Below, piece by piece: positions 23,686 through 32,626 of a stretch of 40,453 bases of DNA (within the stretch, counting starts at the first letter, position 1; every line of letters begins with the position of its first letter). The DNA is taken from NCBI GenBank assembly GCA_023428085.1, contig JAEYZK010000197.1, positions 1 to 40,453 on the forward strand, written 5' to 3'. The notes below the pieces were generated by a model. The model was given only the letters and a program-made list of their open reading frames with translations, searched no databases and was not told the DNA's origin. A program made the translations under genes and the position numbers. The stretch is from Pseudomonadota bacterium (GTDB lineage: Bacteria > Myxococcota > Myxococcia > Myxococcales > Anaeromyxobacteraceae).

Positions 23686-24066
23686 ATGGACACAGAACTG
23701 GCGAGCATGCTGGGCGCCGCGTCGCGAGCCGCCCGGGTGCGGATGGGACTGACGCAGGCGGATGTCGCCGAGCGCATTGGAATGGCGTCGGAGGTGTACG
23801 GGCGCCTGGAGCGGGGCCACATGCTGCCCAGCGTCCAGAACCTGCGCCGGCTGTGCATGGTGCTGAATGTGCCGCCCCATGAGCTGCTCGGCCTGGGCGA
23901 GGGCTTCACGGCGCCTCCGCCGGTGAAGGAGAAGGCCGCCGCGAAGAGCCGGGAGGACGACACGCCGGAGATGCGGAGGCTGATGCGCAACCTCCGCAAG
24001 CTGTCGGCCGTGCAGTTGAAGCTGATGAACCTGGTCGCCTCGGCGATGCAGCACAAGAAGAAGTAG
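23686..24066 (+). CDS. XRE-family transcriptional regulator
   Basis: A 126-residue DNA-binding protein. The Cro/C1-type helix-turn-helix covers about residues 12-68: AARVRMGLTQADVAERIGM, then YGRLERGHMLPSVQNLRRL, the normal LTQxxxAxxxG and LExGxxxPS pattern. A Pro/Lys-rich linker leads to a short C-terminal helical segment (PEMRRLMRNLRKLSAVQLKLMNLV) that probably dimerises, ending in KKK. ATG at 23686 is chosen because the upstream codons (GSGAGPPLPW) are not conserved-looking. Targets are unknown. Confidence 0.85.
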   Translation: MDTELASMLGAASRAARVRMGLTQADVAERIGMASEVYGRLERGHMLPSVQNLRRLCMVLNVPPHELLGLGEGFTAPPPVKEKAAAKSREDDTPEMRRLMRNLRKLSAVQLKLMNLVASAMQHKKK

Positions 24067-24072
24067 GCGCCC

Positions 24073-24089
24073 CCGGGCGCGGCGCCCGG
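24073..24089. terminator. Possible bidirectional terminator hairpin
   Basis: CCGGGC (24073-24078) pairs with GCCCGG (24084-24089) across a five-base loop. It fills the 23-base space between the stop codons of the convergent XRE and heme/cyclase-fold genes. No T-run is present. Confidence 0.45.
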
Positions 24090-26948
24090 CTACGGCGTGT
24101 TGCGCGTGAAGAAGGGGAACGTCTGGATGACGAAGTTCCCCGCATGGTCGTCCATCCACACCTCCACGGTGTGCTCGCCATCCACCAGCTCGCGCGTGTC
24201 CAGCTCCGCCGTCCAGGTGCCGTCCGGTTGGAGCGAGGCGGCCCGGATGCCCGAGCCGTCCCGCGTGAAGGCCACGCCCCGCACCCCGCTCAACGTGTCC
24301 GTCACCCGCGCGGTGAGCTGAATCACCCCGCTGTAGGTCTGCCCCGGCACCGGCATCAGCAGCACGGCCTCGGGCGCGCTGTTGTCGTAGCGGACCGTGC
24401 GCGACAGCGTGGTGCGCAGGCCCGTCTCGCTCGTCACGTCGATGGTGAAGGTGTTGTCCCCGGGCACCAGGTCCAGCGTCGCCTGCACGCCGCCGCCGCC
24501 GCGGGGCAGCGCGTAGGTGCGCCCGGTGGAGAGCGTCACCGTCGTGGAGGAGGCGGAGTACACGCCGATGTCGTAGGGCAGCGCGTCCCCCGGCTGCGGC
24601 CCCACGAGCCACCCGTCCGGCAGGCCGGTGGACACCCACGGTGCCTCCGCGTCCACCCACACCGTCAACAGGTGCTCGGTGACGTGGCCCACGGAGTCGG
24701 TGGCGCGCACCAGGATGAGGTTCTCCCCCGGCCACAGGTCCACCCGGTGCGTCACGTCGCCGCCGCCCGCGGGCACGTCCGTCACCTGCACCCAGTTGGT
24801 CTCCACGCGCACGGGGGACCAGTCCCGCACCACCATGCGCACGTCCACGCTGTAGGCCGTCATCGCCTGGCCGTTCGCGGGGGCGAGGAAGGTGACGGAC
24901 GGGGCGGTGTTGTCCACCATCACCGTGGCCTCCTCGCTGGCGATGCCGCCGAACGAGTCGGTGGCCACCAGCCGGATGACGTTGGGCCCGTCCACCAGCG
25001 GCAGCACCGTGTCCACGAAGCCGCCGCTCGGGTCCGGCGCCACGGGGTGGCTGACGCCCTGGATGACGAAGGTGGCCGAGTCGATCTCCGCGCCCGCCGC
25101 CAGGGGCGTGACGAAGCCGCACACCTCCAGCGTCAGCGCGTCCGTGAAGTCCGGCAGGCCGCACAGCGTCACCGACGGCGCGGGGAAGGGGGACGGGTGG
25201 ACCGTCACCGCGAAGGACGCCGTGCTGCCCAGCCGGTTCTCCCGCGCGGGCGCCAGCGTCACGCCCGAGTACACCGCGCGCAGGTCCTGCGCCCCCAGCT
25301 CGCTCCAGGTGGAGGCGCGGGGCCGCCACACGATGGAGTACACGCCGTCTCCGTCCGCGTCGTTGTCCGCGCCCACGGTGACGCCGGCGACGGAGAACGT
25401 CACCACGCCCATGCCCGGGCCGCGCGCCTCCCAGCCGCGGGCGTCCTCCACGCGCGCGGACAGGGTGTTGGGCAGGGCCACGGTGAGCTCGCCGTTCGCG
25501 GGGGAGAGCAGCGTCGTGGTGGTGGGCACGCCCTCGGTGGGCGGCGGCGGGTTGGTGTACGTGGTGACGCGCACGGAGCCTCGCACGCCGGCGGCCTCCA
25601 CCGAGGCGGCCACCACCATGACGTCCGAGGTGAGCGACGGCTCCAGTCCCTCCGGCGCGGTGATGGTGAGGAGCAGGTTCGCCTCGGCGCCGGGCCCGAG
25701 CTCCAGCGTGGCGCGGCTCAGCGTCGCCGTCCAACCCGGGAGCCCGCCCTGGGTGCTCAGGCGGTAGCTGTCCGTGCGGTAGCCGTGGTTGCGCACCGTG
25801 ACGGGGTAGGTGACGGACTGCGCGCGCGGCAGGTCATGCTCGAAGGGCTGGCGTGTCCCGCCGCTGACGGTGACGCCGACGCTGTAGTCGCCGAAGCACG
25901 CCAGTCCCAGCGAGGCGAAGGTGGTGGGGATGTCCGGGTAGCGCGTGCTCGCGCCCCAGCTCCCGTCCGGTGCCTGCCGTGACTTGAGCCACTCGAGCGC
26001 GTCCGCCATGCGCGCGTGCTCTCCGGGCGTCTCTCCCGCGAGGCACAGCGCGTACAGGGAGATGCCGGTGGCGAACTCGTCCGGCGCGTCGCCTTCGAGC
26101 GAACCCCAGCCGGGCGCGCCGCCGCCCGCGCGCGTGGACAGCAGCCGCGCAGCGAGGGAGGCCAGGGCCTGGGTGTTCTCACCGCCCGCGCCGGGGCCCG
26201 CGGCCTTGAGGCCCACCAGGGCCCACGCCACCTGGTGCGTGTAGCGCTGGCCGTCCTGCTCGGGGCCGTCTGTCATGTCGTTCAGGTGCGCGCGCACGTA
26301 CGCGGCCGCGCGGTCCAACGCCGCCTGGTAGCGCGCGGCCTTGGCGGGGTCCACGCGCTGCTGGGCCTGGGCGACGGCCGTCATCATCCGCGCGGTGATG
26401 CCCACGTTGCCGTAGCCCACCGGGTAGAAGGGGAAGTCCTCCCGCCAGCGGCCGTTGGCCTCCTGCCGCGTCAGCGACCAGTCCGCGGCGAGCACCAGCG
26501 CGTCCGAGTAGCGCGTGCCCAGGTTCGCGTCGTAGCCGGCGAGCCCGAAGGCGGAGTAGCTGCTCTTGGCGTTCGGGTAGTGGATGCCCTCGTGGTACCA
26601 GGCGCCGTCCGCGCGCTGCTCGGACACGAGGCGCGCCATGATGGCGTCCAGGTTCTGCCGGTTGGTGCGCCCGTTGTACGTGAGCGCGTCCAGGTCGTAG
26701 CCCTTGGTGCGCGCGTTCGTGAGGCCGAACATCGCCGCGCCGTGGCGATGACAGGACGTGCAGCCGAAGCGCGCGGACCAGTTCTCCGCGTCGGCGCTGA
26801 GGAAGTTGATGGCGCGCTGCGCGGACTCGGCGTTGGTGGCGGCCCGCGCGGGGTTGGCGAGCAGCAGCCCTGTCAGCGAGACGAGGACGAACGTGCTCCA
26901 CGCGAGCGTCGAGCGCGGTGGGACCAGAGAAGCGACGTGTGAGGGCAT
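24090..26948 (-). CDS. Secreted CxxCH, terpenoid-cyclase-fold and Ig-like repeat protein (paralogue 1)
   Basis: A 952-residue exported protein of undescribed function. ATG at 26946-26948 gives an Arg-containing start, a hydrophobic segment and a signal cleavage-like ANPARA near 36. Residues 63-67 are CTSCH, a single c-type heme-attachment motif. Residues about 45-360 look like the alpha-toroid of terpenoid cyclases/prenyltransferases, with QW-like repeats (QRADGAW, RQEANGRW, RQAPDGSWG), but no DxDD catalytic acid motif is seen. The rest is a chain of Ig-like beta-sandwiches, including a DADGDG calcium-type loop. The paralogue at 29521-32373 has the same domain order and many identical segments. 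No sorting motif or final membrane helix is visible, so release or outer-surface attachment is open. Confidence 0.8.
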   Translation of the reverse strand: MPSHVASLVPPRSTLAWSTFVLVSLTGLLLANPARAATNAESAQRAINFLSADAENWSARFGCTSCHRHGAAMFGLTNARTKGYDLDALTYNGRTNRQNLDAIMARLVSEQRADGAWYHEGIHYPNAKSSYSAFGLAGYDANLGTRYSDALVLAADWSLTRQEANGRWREDFPFYPVGYGNVGITARMMTAVAQAQQRVDPAKAARYQAALDRAAAYVRAHLNDMTDGPEQDGQRYTHQVAWALVGLKAAGPGAGGENTQALASLAARLLSTRAGGGAPGWGSLEGDAPDEFATGISLYALCLAGETPGEHARMADALEWLKSRQAPDGSWGASTRYPDIPTTFASLGLACFGDYSVGVTVSGGTRQPFEHDLPRAQSVTYPVTVRNHGYRTDSYRLSTQGGLPGWTATLSRATLELGPGAEANLLLTITAPEGLEPSLTSDVMVVAASVEAAGVRGSVRVTTYTNPPPPTEGVPTTTTLLSPANGELTVALPNTLSARVEDARGWEARGPGMGVVTFSVAGVTVGADNDADGDGVYSIVWRPRASTWSELGAQDLRAVYSGVTLAPARENRLGSTASFAVTVHPSPFPAPSVTLCGLPDFTDALTLEVCGFVTPLAAGAEIDSATFVIQGVSHPVAPDPSGGFVDTVLPLVDGPNVIRLVATDSFGGIASEEATVMVDNTAPSVTFLAPANGQAMTAYSVDVRMVVRDWSPVRVETNWVQVTDVPAGGGDVTHRVDLWPGENLILVRATDSVGHVTEHLLTVWVDAEAPWVSTGLPDGWLVGPQPGDALPYDIGVYSASSTTVTLSTGRTYALPRGGGGVQATLDLVPGDNTFTIDVTSETGLRTTLSRTVRYDNSAPEAVLLMPVPGQTYSGVIQLTARVTDTLSGVRGVAFTRDGSGIRAASLQPDGTWTAELDTRELVDGEHTVEVWMDDHAGNFVIQTFPFFTRNTP

Positions 26949-27236
26949 GGGGGGCTCACTCGCAGGATACCGCCTTGGGCATGGGTGCAAGGAAAGCGCC
27001 CGGTGAAGCGAGCGAATGCCTGTCTCGGATGCATTGCTGCCATCACCTTCGATGCGGGTCGTGCATCACCCGAGGCCGTTCCGCCCCCGAGGCATTCGAG
27101 ACACATGCGCAATTCCTGCTCATTGCGCTGACGCGCCGCGTGTCCAGGGGCCGCGCATCTGGCATGACACACAAGACATTCCCTGGATGCGGTGCTCGCG
27201 GTGAATCACTCACATGGGCGTGAGGCATTGCGCGGG

Positions 27237-27515
27237 CTAGCGCGAGGGCTCGGGGGGCGGCTGCGGCGTCCCGCCCTCCGGAGCGGGCGTGTCGGGTGGA
27301 AGCTGCGGCAGCGGCCAGCCCTGGAACATGGGCCACATGCGGTACATGGAGCGGCGCTCCTCGGAGGAGAGGGGGCGCTCGGACCGAGGGGGTGGCTTGG
27401 GGACGGACGGAGGTGGGCGGTGGAGCAGGATGGCGCTCAGCACCCCGCACAGCAGGGACATCAGCACGATGCTCCATGCGCGCGCCGGTCCGTGCAGCAT
27501 CCGCGTGTGTTCCAC
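27237..27515 (-). CDS. Small membrane protein downstream of the ClC gene
   Basis: A 92-residue protein with one N-terminal transmembrane helix (about 14-31: WSIVLMSLLCGVLSAILL) and a Pro-rich remainder (RPPPSVPKPPP... and PEGGTPQPPPEPSR). GTG at 27515 lies 10 bases after the ClC stop, with GAGGA seven bases upstream, so translation with the channel gene is likely. The middle SSEERRSMYRMWPMFQGW may form an amphipathic helix. It is unlike known ClC accessory subunits; linkage to the channel is from position only. Confidence 0.65.
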   Translation of the reverse strand: MEHTRMLHGPARAWSIVLMSLLCGVLSAILLHRPPPSVPKPPPRSERPLSSEERRSMYRMWPMFQGWPLPQLPPDTPAPEGGTPQPPPEPSR

Positions 27516-27525
27516 GTCGTGTTCC

Positions 27526-29292
27526 TCAGAAGGTCCCCTGGGTCAACACGTCGCGCTTGGAGATTGTGCCAAGCAGGCGCCGCTGCCCGTCCACCACGGG
27601 CAGGCGCTCCAGCGAGGTCTCCGTGAAACGCGCGGCGACCTCGCCCAGTGACAGGCCGGGCGTGATGGGGCTCACGCGCACGTCCATCAGGTCCGCGGCG
27701 ATGGTGGCGTGGAGCTGCGAGTGGTCCGGCAGGTGCCCCTTCAGCTGGTCGAGCACCAGCGCGCCCCGGTAGCGGCCCTGGTCATCGGTGACGTACAGGT
27801 CCTGGCCCAAGGGCTGCTCGAGCATGATGGCCAGCACCTCCTGGAGCGGCGCCGACGGGGCCACGCGCTGGTGCACGGGCTTGAGCAGCGCGCGGGCGCC
27901 TTCCTGGCGCAGCCAGTGCGGCACGGTCGCGGGGACGCGGACGTTGCGGCGGTTGAGCACGGCCGTGTAGAGCGACTCGGGTTCCAGCCGCCGGCTCACG
28001 GCCGCGGAGACCACGGCGCTCAGCATCAGCGGCAGCACCAGGGGGTAGTCGCCGGTGAGCTCGAAGATGAGGAGCACCGCGGAGACGGACGCGTGGGTGG
28101 TGCCCGCGAGCACCGCGCCCATGCCCAGCAGGGCGTAGGCCCCGCTGGGCGCGCCGCCGGGGAGCACCTGCTCGGCGAGCATGCCGAACGCGCCGCCCAG
28201 CAGCCCTCCGTAGAAGAGGGAGGGGGTGAAGAGTCCGCCGGGCACGCCCGCGCCCGCGCACGTGGCGGTGAGGGCCAGCTTCGCCAGGGGCAGCAGCAGG
28301 AGCAGGGACAGGGGCAGCTTGCCGAGCAGCGCCGCGTTCACCGCGTCGTAGCCGTTGCCCAACAGCTGCGGCAGCCACACCGCGGTCACGCCCACCACCG
28401 TCATCGACAGCAGCGGCAGGAAGGGGGCGAGCCACGCGGCGCTCCGGTCCAGCAGGTCCGACATGGCGTTGATGCCGCGGACGTAGAACGAGGACGCGAC
28501 GCCCACGCAGATGCCCAGGAGGATGGCCAGCAGCAGCTCGCGAGGGTGCAGCAGCGTGTAGTGGGGAATCACGAAGCTGGGGTGGTCCGCGATGAGGCCG
28601 CGTGAGACGAGCGTCGCCACCACGCACGAGACGACGATGGGGCCGAACAGCTCCAGCGCGAAGCTGCCCAGCAGGACCTCCAGCCCGAAGAGGGCCGCGC
28701 CAATGGGCACGTTGTACGCGGAGGCCATGCCGGCGGAGGCGCCACACGCCACCAGCAGGCGGGCCTGGCCGGGCCCCAGCCGCAGCCACTGGGCCAGTGA
28801 CGAGCCACTGGCCGCGCCGGTGGACAGCAGCGCGCCCTCGCGGCCCAGCGGCGCGCCCAACGCCACGGCGAGGATGGAGACCAGACCGCGCAACAGGGCG
28901 CGGGGGAGGGACAGGCGGCCGGACTTCACCCAGATGGACTCGATGATGCCGGCGGTGCCGTGGCCGCGCAGGGGCCGGCCGACGATGAGCGTCAGCAGCG
29001 TCACCAGGGCGCCGCCGAGTATCGGGATGAGCACGCGGCGCCAGGTGGGGGCCTCGGCGACGCCCGCGAGGAAGTCCTCGCCGGTGCTCCGCCAGAAGAG
29101 CTGCTGGGTGAAGCGGAGCACCTTGAGCAGGGCCACCGCGCCGAGGCCCGCGATGAGCCCCACCAGGACGACGAGCACCCAGAAGCGTTGCCCCGGGCCG
29201 GTGAGGCTCCCCAGGAGTGTCCTGGCGGCGCCGTTCCCTTCTCGGGAGGCGGTCCCACCGGGAGGTCCGTTGGCTGGGTGATGGGCGCCCAC
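27526..29292 (-). CDS. ClC-type chloride channel/antiporter with CBS pair
   Basis: A 588-residue inner-membrane anion transporter. Residues about 35-440 contain the ClC helices. The GREGALLSTGA segment keeps the gating Glu of the GREGP motif, and GGLFTPSLFYGG gives the anion-site GxFxP motif. The first selectivity motif is GHGTAGI where the classical form is GSGIP, so the central Ser is His and the Pro is lost. Two CBS domains (about 465-585: VAPSAPLQEVLAIML..., VSPITPGLSLGEVAARF ... RLLGTISKRDVL) may bind adenine nucleotides. GTG at 29292 has GGAG five bases upstream. Exchanger or channel mode cannot be told here. Confidence 0.9.
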   Translation of the reverse strand: MGAHHPANGPPGGTASREGNGAARTLLGSLTGPGQRFWVLVVLVGLIAGLGAVALLKVLRFTQQLFWRSTGEDFLAGVAEAPTWRRVLIPILGGALVTLLTLIVGRPLRGHGTAGIIESIWVKSGRLSLPRALLRGLVSILAVALGAPLGREGALLSTGAASGSSLAQWLRLGPGQARLLVACGASAGMASAYNVPIGAALFGLEVLLGSFALELFGPIVVSCVVATLVSRGLIADHPSFVIPHYTLLHPRELLLAILLGICVGVASSFYVRGINAMSDLLDRSAAWLAPFLPLLSMTVVGVTAVWLPQLLGNGYDAVNAALLGKLPLSLLLLLPLAKLALTATCAGAGVPGGLFTPSLFYGGLLGGAFGMLAEQVLPGGAPSGAYALLGMGAVLAGTTHASVSAVLLIFELTGDYPLVLPLMLSAVVSAAVSRRLEPESLYTAVLNRRNVRVPATVPHWLRQEGARALLKPVHQRVAPSAPLQEVLAIMLEQPLGQDLYVTDDQGRYRGALVLDQLKGHLPDHSQLHATIAADLMDVRVSPITPGLSLGEVAARFTETSLERLPVVDGQRRLLGTISKRDVLTQGTF

Positions 29293-29481
29293 GCGGCTCC
29301 AAGTTAGGACCTGGCTCCGGCGCGAGGGCGCGGGGCCCGGAGCCTGGTCGTCACCCGGCCGTGAGCTGGAGCACCCCGCCGCCTCGCGCCGACCGGAGGA
29401 CAGGTTGCGCTCGGGGCCTCATGCCCGCTGGGGCGGGGCGTGCAGGCGCGCGAGGTGTCCCAGCCGTCCTTACAGTGAGGA

Positions 29482-29507
29482 GCCCACCCGGCAGCATCCG
29501 GGTGGGC
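29482..29507 (-). terminator. Terminator of the upstream paralogue gene
   Basis: A perfect 10-bp stem GCCCACCCGG (29482-29491) / CCGGGTGGGC (29498-29507) with a six-base loop lies 13 bases beyond the stop of the minus-strand gene 29521-32373. It suggests that this gene is transcribed separately from the ClC gene downstream. The remainder of the gap to 29292 shows no gene. Confidence 0.7.
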
Positions 29508-29520
29508 CCCCGTCACCGCG

Positions 29521-32373
29521 TCAGTTGCTGACGACGATGTTGAAGCTCTGCACGGCGAAGTTGCCCACGCCGTCGTTCATCCACAGGTCGAAGGTGTGCG
29601 CGCCGTTCACCATCTCGCGCGTGTCGAACTGCGCCGTCCACGTGCCGTCCGGCTGCTGCGTGCCCACGCGGATGCCTGACATGTCACGGCTGAAGCCCAC
29701 GTTCGTCACCGGACCGAAGTTGTCGGTGACGCGCGCGCGCACGGTGATGGTGCCGCTCACCGTGCTGCCCGCCGCCGGGCTGACCAGCGTGGCCGTGGGC
29801 GCCTGCGTGTCGTAGTTCACGCGCCGCACGAGGGTCGACGTCATGCCCGTCTCGCTGACGACGGAGATGTTGAGCGTGTTCACGCCCGGCACCAGCGTCG
29901 CGGACGTCTGAATCTGACCGCCGCCGCGCGGCAGCGTGAAGGCGGGACCGCCGTTGACGCGCACGGTGGAGGCGGACACGGTCTGCACGTTGATGGCGTA
30001 CGGGAACGTGTGATTGGGCATGGGGCCGTAGAGCTGGCCGTCCGCGAAGTTGGTGCTGAGCACGGGCGTGCCCGCGTCCACCCACAGGTAGAGCAGCTTC
30101 TCCGTCACGTTGCCCGCGCTGTCGGTGGCGCGCACCAGGATGACCTGGTTGCCGTAGCTGACGTTCACCGGGTGCTCCACGGTGCCGTTGCCGAACTCGA
30201 GCAGCGAGCTGTTCACCCACTGCGTCTCCACGCGCACGGGCGTCTGGTCCTGCACCGACGAGCGCACGGTGACGATGGGCGTGCCCACGGCCGCGTTCTC
30301 CGCGGGGGACTCGATGGTGAGGATGGGGGCCACGCGGTCCACCGTGAGGTTGACCTGCTTGGTGGTGACGCCGCCGAAGCTGTCACGCGCCGTCATCTGG
30401 ATGATGTTGGGGCCTTCCTCCAGCGTGATGGAGGTATAGATGAGGCCGCCGTTGCCCGGCGTGAGGACGATGGGCGCGCCGCCGTTGATGATGAACGCGG
30501 CGTAGGTGATGACGGCGCCCGGCGCGCGCGGCGTGGCGTAACCCCAGATGTCCAGCGCCGTCTCGCGGGTGAAGGCCGGCGGGTTGCCGATGGTGACCAT
30601 CGGCGTGTCGTGGGGGAACGGGTCGATGACAATCGTGCGCGAGGCCGTGCTGCCCAGCAGGTTGGCCAGCGGCGCCTGCAGCTCCACGCCGGAGTACACC
30701 GCGCGGTAGTCCTGCGCGCCCGTGGCGGTCCACGCGTCCACGGGAGGCACCCAGTTGAAGGTGAAGAGCCCGTCACCGTCCGCGTCCACGTCCGCGCCCA
30801 CCGGCACGCCGGCGACGTAGAAGGTGACGACGCCGTAGCCCGCGCCCCGGACCACCGCGCCGCCGTCCGTCACGCGAGCGGACAGCGTGGTGCCGTTGCC
30901 AATGGTGACGCGCGCGTTGGCCGCGGGCGACTGGAGGGTGGTGACCGTGGGGCGGCCCGTCACCGGCGGCAGGGGCGGGGTGTACGCATTCACGCGCGCC
31001 GAGCCCGTGACGCCGGGCGCGCCGCCGGACGCGGCGATGAGCGTCACCTCGGAGGTGAGCGCGGGCAGCAGCAGGGGCGGCGCGGTGACGGTGACGGTGA
31101 CGGTGCCCTCGCCGCCGGCGGGCAGGAAGAGGGTGACGGGGCTCACCGACGCGGACCAGCCGGGCAGGCCGCCCTGGGTGCTCAGCGTGTACGTGTCCGC
31201 CTGGTAACCGTGGTTCTTCACGTTGAAGGTGAAGGTCGTCTGCTGCGGCGAGGGGCTGTTCAACTGCAGCTCCTGCCGGTCCGCGCCGACGACGGCGACG
31301 CGGACGCTGAAGTCACCGAAGCACGACAGGCCCAGGGCCGCGAAGGTGGTGGGGATGTCGAAGGTGGCCGAGCCCGTGCGCCAGCTGCCGTCCGCGGACT
31401 GGCGCGTCTTCATCCACTCGATGGCGTTGCGCAGGCGCGGGTCGGTGGCGGGCTCGCGGTCCGCGAGGCACAGCGCGTAGATGGCGCTGCCGGTGGCGAA
31501 GTCGTTGGCCGCCTCGTTGGGCAGGTTGCCCCAGCCGGCGTTGCCGGGCGAGGTGCGGGTGATGAGCCGCTCGGCCAGGGTGTTGATGGCGGTGGTGTTC
31601 GCGTTGCTGGGGCCCGGGCCCGCGGCCTTCAGGCCCAGCACCGTCCACGCCACCTGGAAGGTGTAGGGCATGCCGTTGCCGCCCGCCGAGGTGTCGTTGT
31701 TGTTCAGGTTGTTGCGCAGGTACGCGGCGGCGCGGTCCAGCGCGGCCTGGTACGCGGCGGCGCGCGCGGGGTCCACGCGCTGCTTCGCCTGGGCGATGCC
31801 CGTCATGATGCGCGCGGTGGTGGACACGCTGCCGTGGTCCACGGGGAAGTGCGCGTGGTCGGACGGCCAACGGCCGCTGGCCTCCTGCGTGGTCAGCGCC
31901 CAGTTGGCCGCGTTCACCAGCGAGGCGCTGTACTGCGTGGAGACGTTCTGGTCGTAGCCCGCCAGGCCGAAGACGGAGAAGGAGGTCTTCTCGTAGCGGT
32001 ACGCGCTGCCCTCGTGAATCCAGGAGCCGTTGGCCAGCTGGTCATTGCGGATGCGCTGGGCGAGCAGCTCCAGGTTGGCCAGGTTGGTGCGCCCGTTGCT
32101 CACGACGGCGTTCATGTCGTAGCCGTTGGCGCGCGCGCTGGACAGGCCGTACACCACGGCGCCCTGCCGGTGGCAGGCGACGCAGTTGTTCTCCTGCGTC
32201 CAGTGGACCACGTCCGAGCTCAGGAAGTTGATGGCCCGCTGCGTGGACTGGGTGTTCGTCTGGCTCTGAGCCGAGGCGGGGACCGCGAGGAGCAAGGACA
32301 GCACCGCCGCCAGCTGGAACAGCGCTGACGGCACGCGGCACCACGCGGGCCGCTGGGTTTCGAGGGGCTTCAA
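29521..32373 (-). CDS. Secreted CxxCH, terpenoid-cyclase-fold and Ig-like repeat protein (paralogue 2)
   Basis: A 950-residue paralogue of the protein at 24090-26948. I chose TTG at 32371-32373 because GGAG lies five bases upstream and it gives a standard signal peptide (PSALFQLAAVLSLLLAVPASAQ); an ATG at 32454 would put 27 extra residues ahead of it. Residues 64-68 are CVACH, one heme c site. The alpha-toroid (about 45-350) has QW-like repeats RNDQLANGSW, QEASGRW and RQSADGSW and ends IPTTFAALGLSCFGDFSV, as in the paralogue. Ig-like modules follow, with PVGADVDADGDGLFTF and a C-terminal QPDGTWTAQFDTREMVNGAHT. The cyclase catalytic acid motif is absent. Two Cys of the paralogue's Ig region (LCGLP, EVCGF) are not conserved here. 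Confidence 0.8.
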   Translation of the reverse strand: MKPLETQRPAWCRVPSALFQLAAVLSLLLAVPASAQSQTNTQSTQRAINFLSSDVVHWTQENNCVACHRQGAVVYGLSSARANGYDMNAVVSNGRTNLANLELLAQRIRNDQLANGSWIHEGSAYRYEKTSFSVFGLAGYDQNVSTQYSASLVNAANWALTTQEASGRWPSDHAHFPVDHGSVSTTARIMTGIAQAKQRVDPARAAAYQAALDRAAAYLRNNLNNNDTSAGGNGMPYTFQVAWTVLGLKAAGPGPSNANTTAINTLAERLITRTSPGNAGWGNLPNEAANDFATGSAIYALCLADREPATDPRLRNAIEWMKTRQSADGSWRTGSATFDIPTTFAALGLSCFGDFSVRVAVVGADRQELQLNSPSPQQTTFTFNVKNHGYQADTYTLSTQGGLPGWSASVSPVTLFLPAGGEGTVTVTVTAPPLLLPALTSEVTLIAASGGAPGVTGSARVNAYTPPLPPVTGRPTVTTLQSPAANARVTIGNGTTLSARVTDGGAVVRGAGYGVVTFYVAGVPVGADVDADGDGLFTFNWVPPVDAWTATGAQDYRAVYSGVELQAPLANLLGSTASRTIVIDPFPHDTPMVTIGNPPAFTRETALDIWGYATPRAPGAVITYAAFIINGGAPIVLTPGNGGLIYTSITLEEGPNIIQMTARDSFGGVTTKQVNLTVDRVAPILTIESPAENAAVGTPIVTVRSSVQDQTPVRVETQWVNSSLLEFGNGTVEHPVNVSYGNQVILVRATDSAGNVTEKLLYLWVDAGTPVLSTNFADGQLYGPMPNHTFPYAINVQTVSASTVRVNGGPAFTLPRGGGQIQTSATLVPGVNTLNISVVSETGMTSTLVRRVNYDTQAPTATLVSPAAGSTVSGTITVRARVTDNFGPVTNVGFSRDMSGIRVGTQQPDGTWTAQFDTREMVNGAHTFDLWMNDGVGNFAVQSFNIVVSN

Positions 32374-32626
32374 GGTCACTCCGAAAGACGTGGATGCCGG
32401 AATTGGCACCCAGCGCTGCTTCCGCGAGGAGCACCCAGGACGCACGACGGCCATGGCCGGACGAAGCGCGGGGCGTTTCGTCCGGGTGGGGGAAGTCTGA
32501 CGGCTTGGAGAGCATCCCCCCGGACGGCGCGATTAGAGGAATACTCCAGTCTTGTTGGAACTGTCCAGCCCTGCAGGTCTTGATTGAGTCACAAGATGTG
32601 CGGGGTTGGATTGACCCTCCGGGATT

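Noticed and set aside
27508..27523. parS-like TGTTCCACGT near the ClC stop codon
   Set aside because: Only the left half matches; the right half reads CGTGTT rather than GGAACA, so about 11 of 16 positions fit, below what ParB needs.
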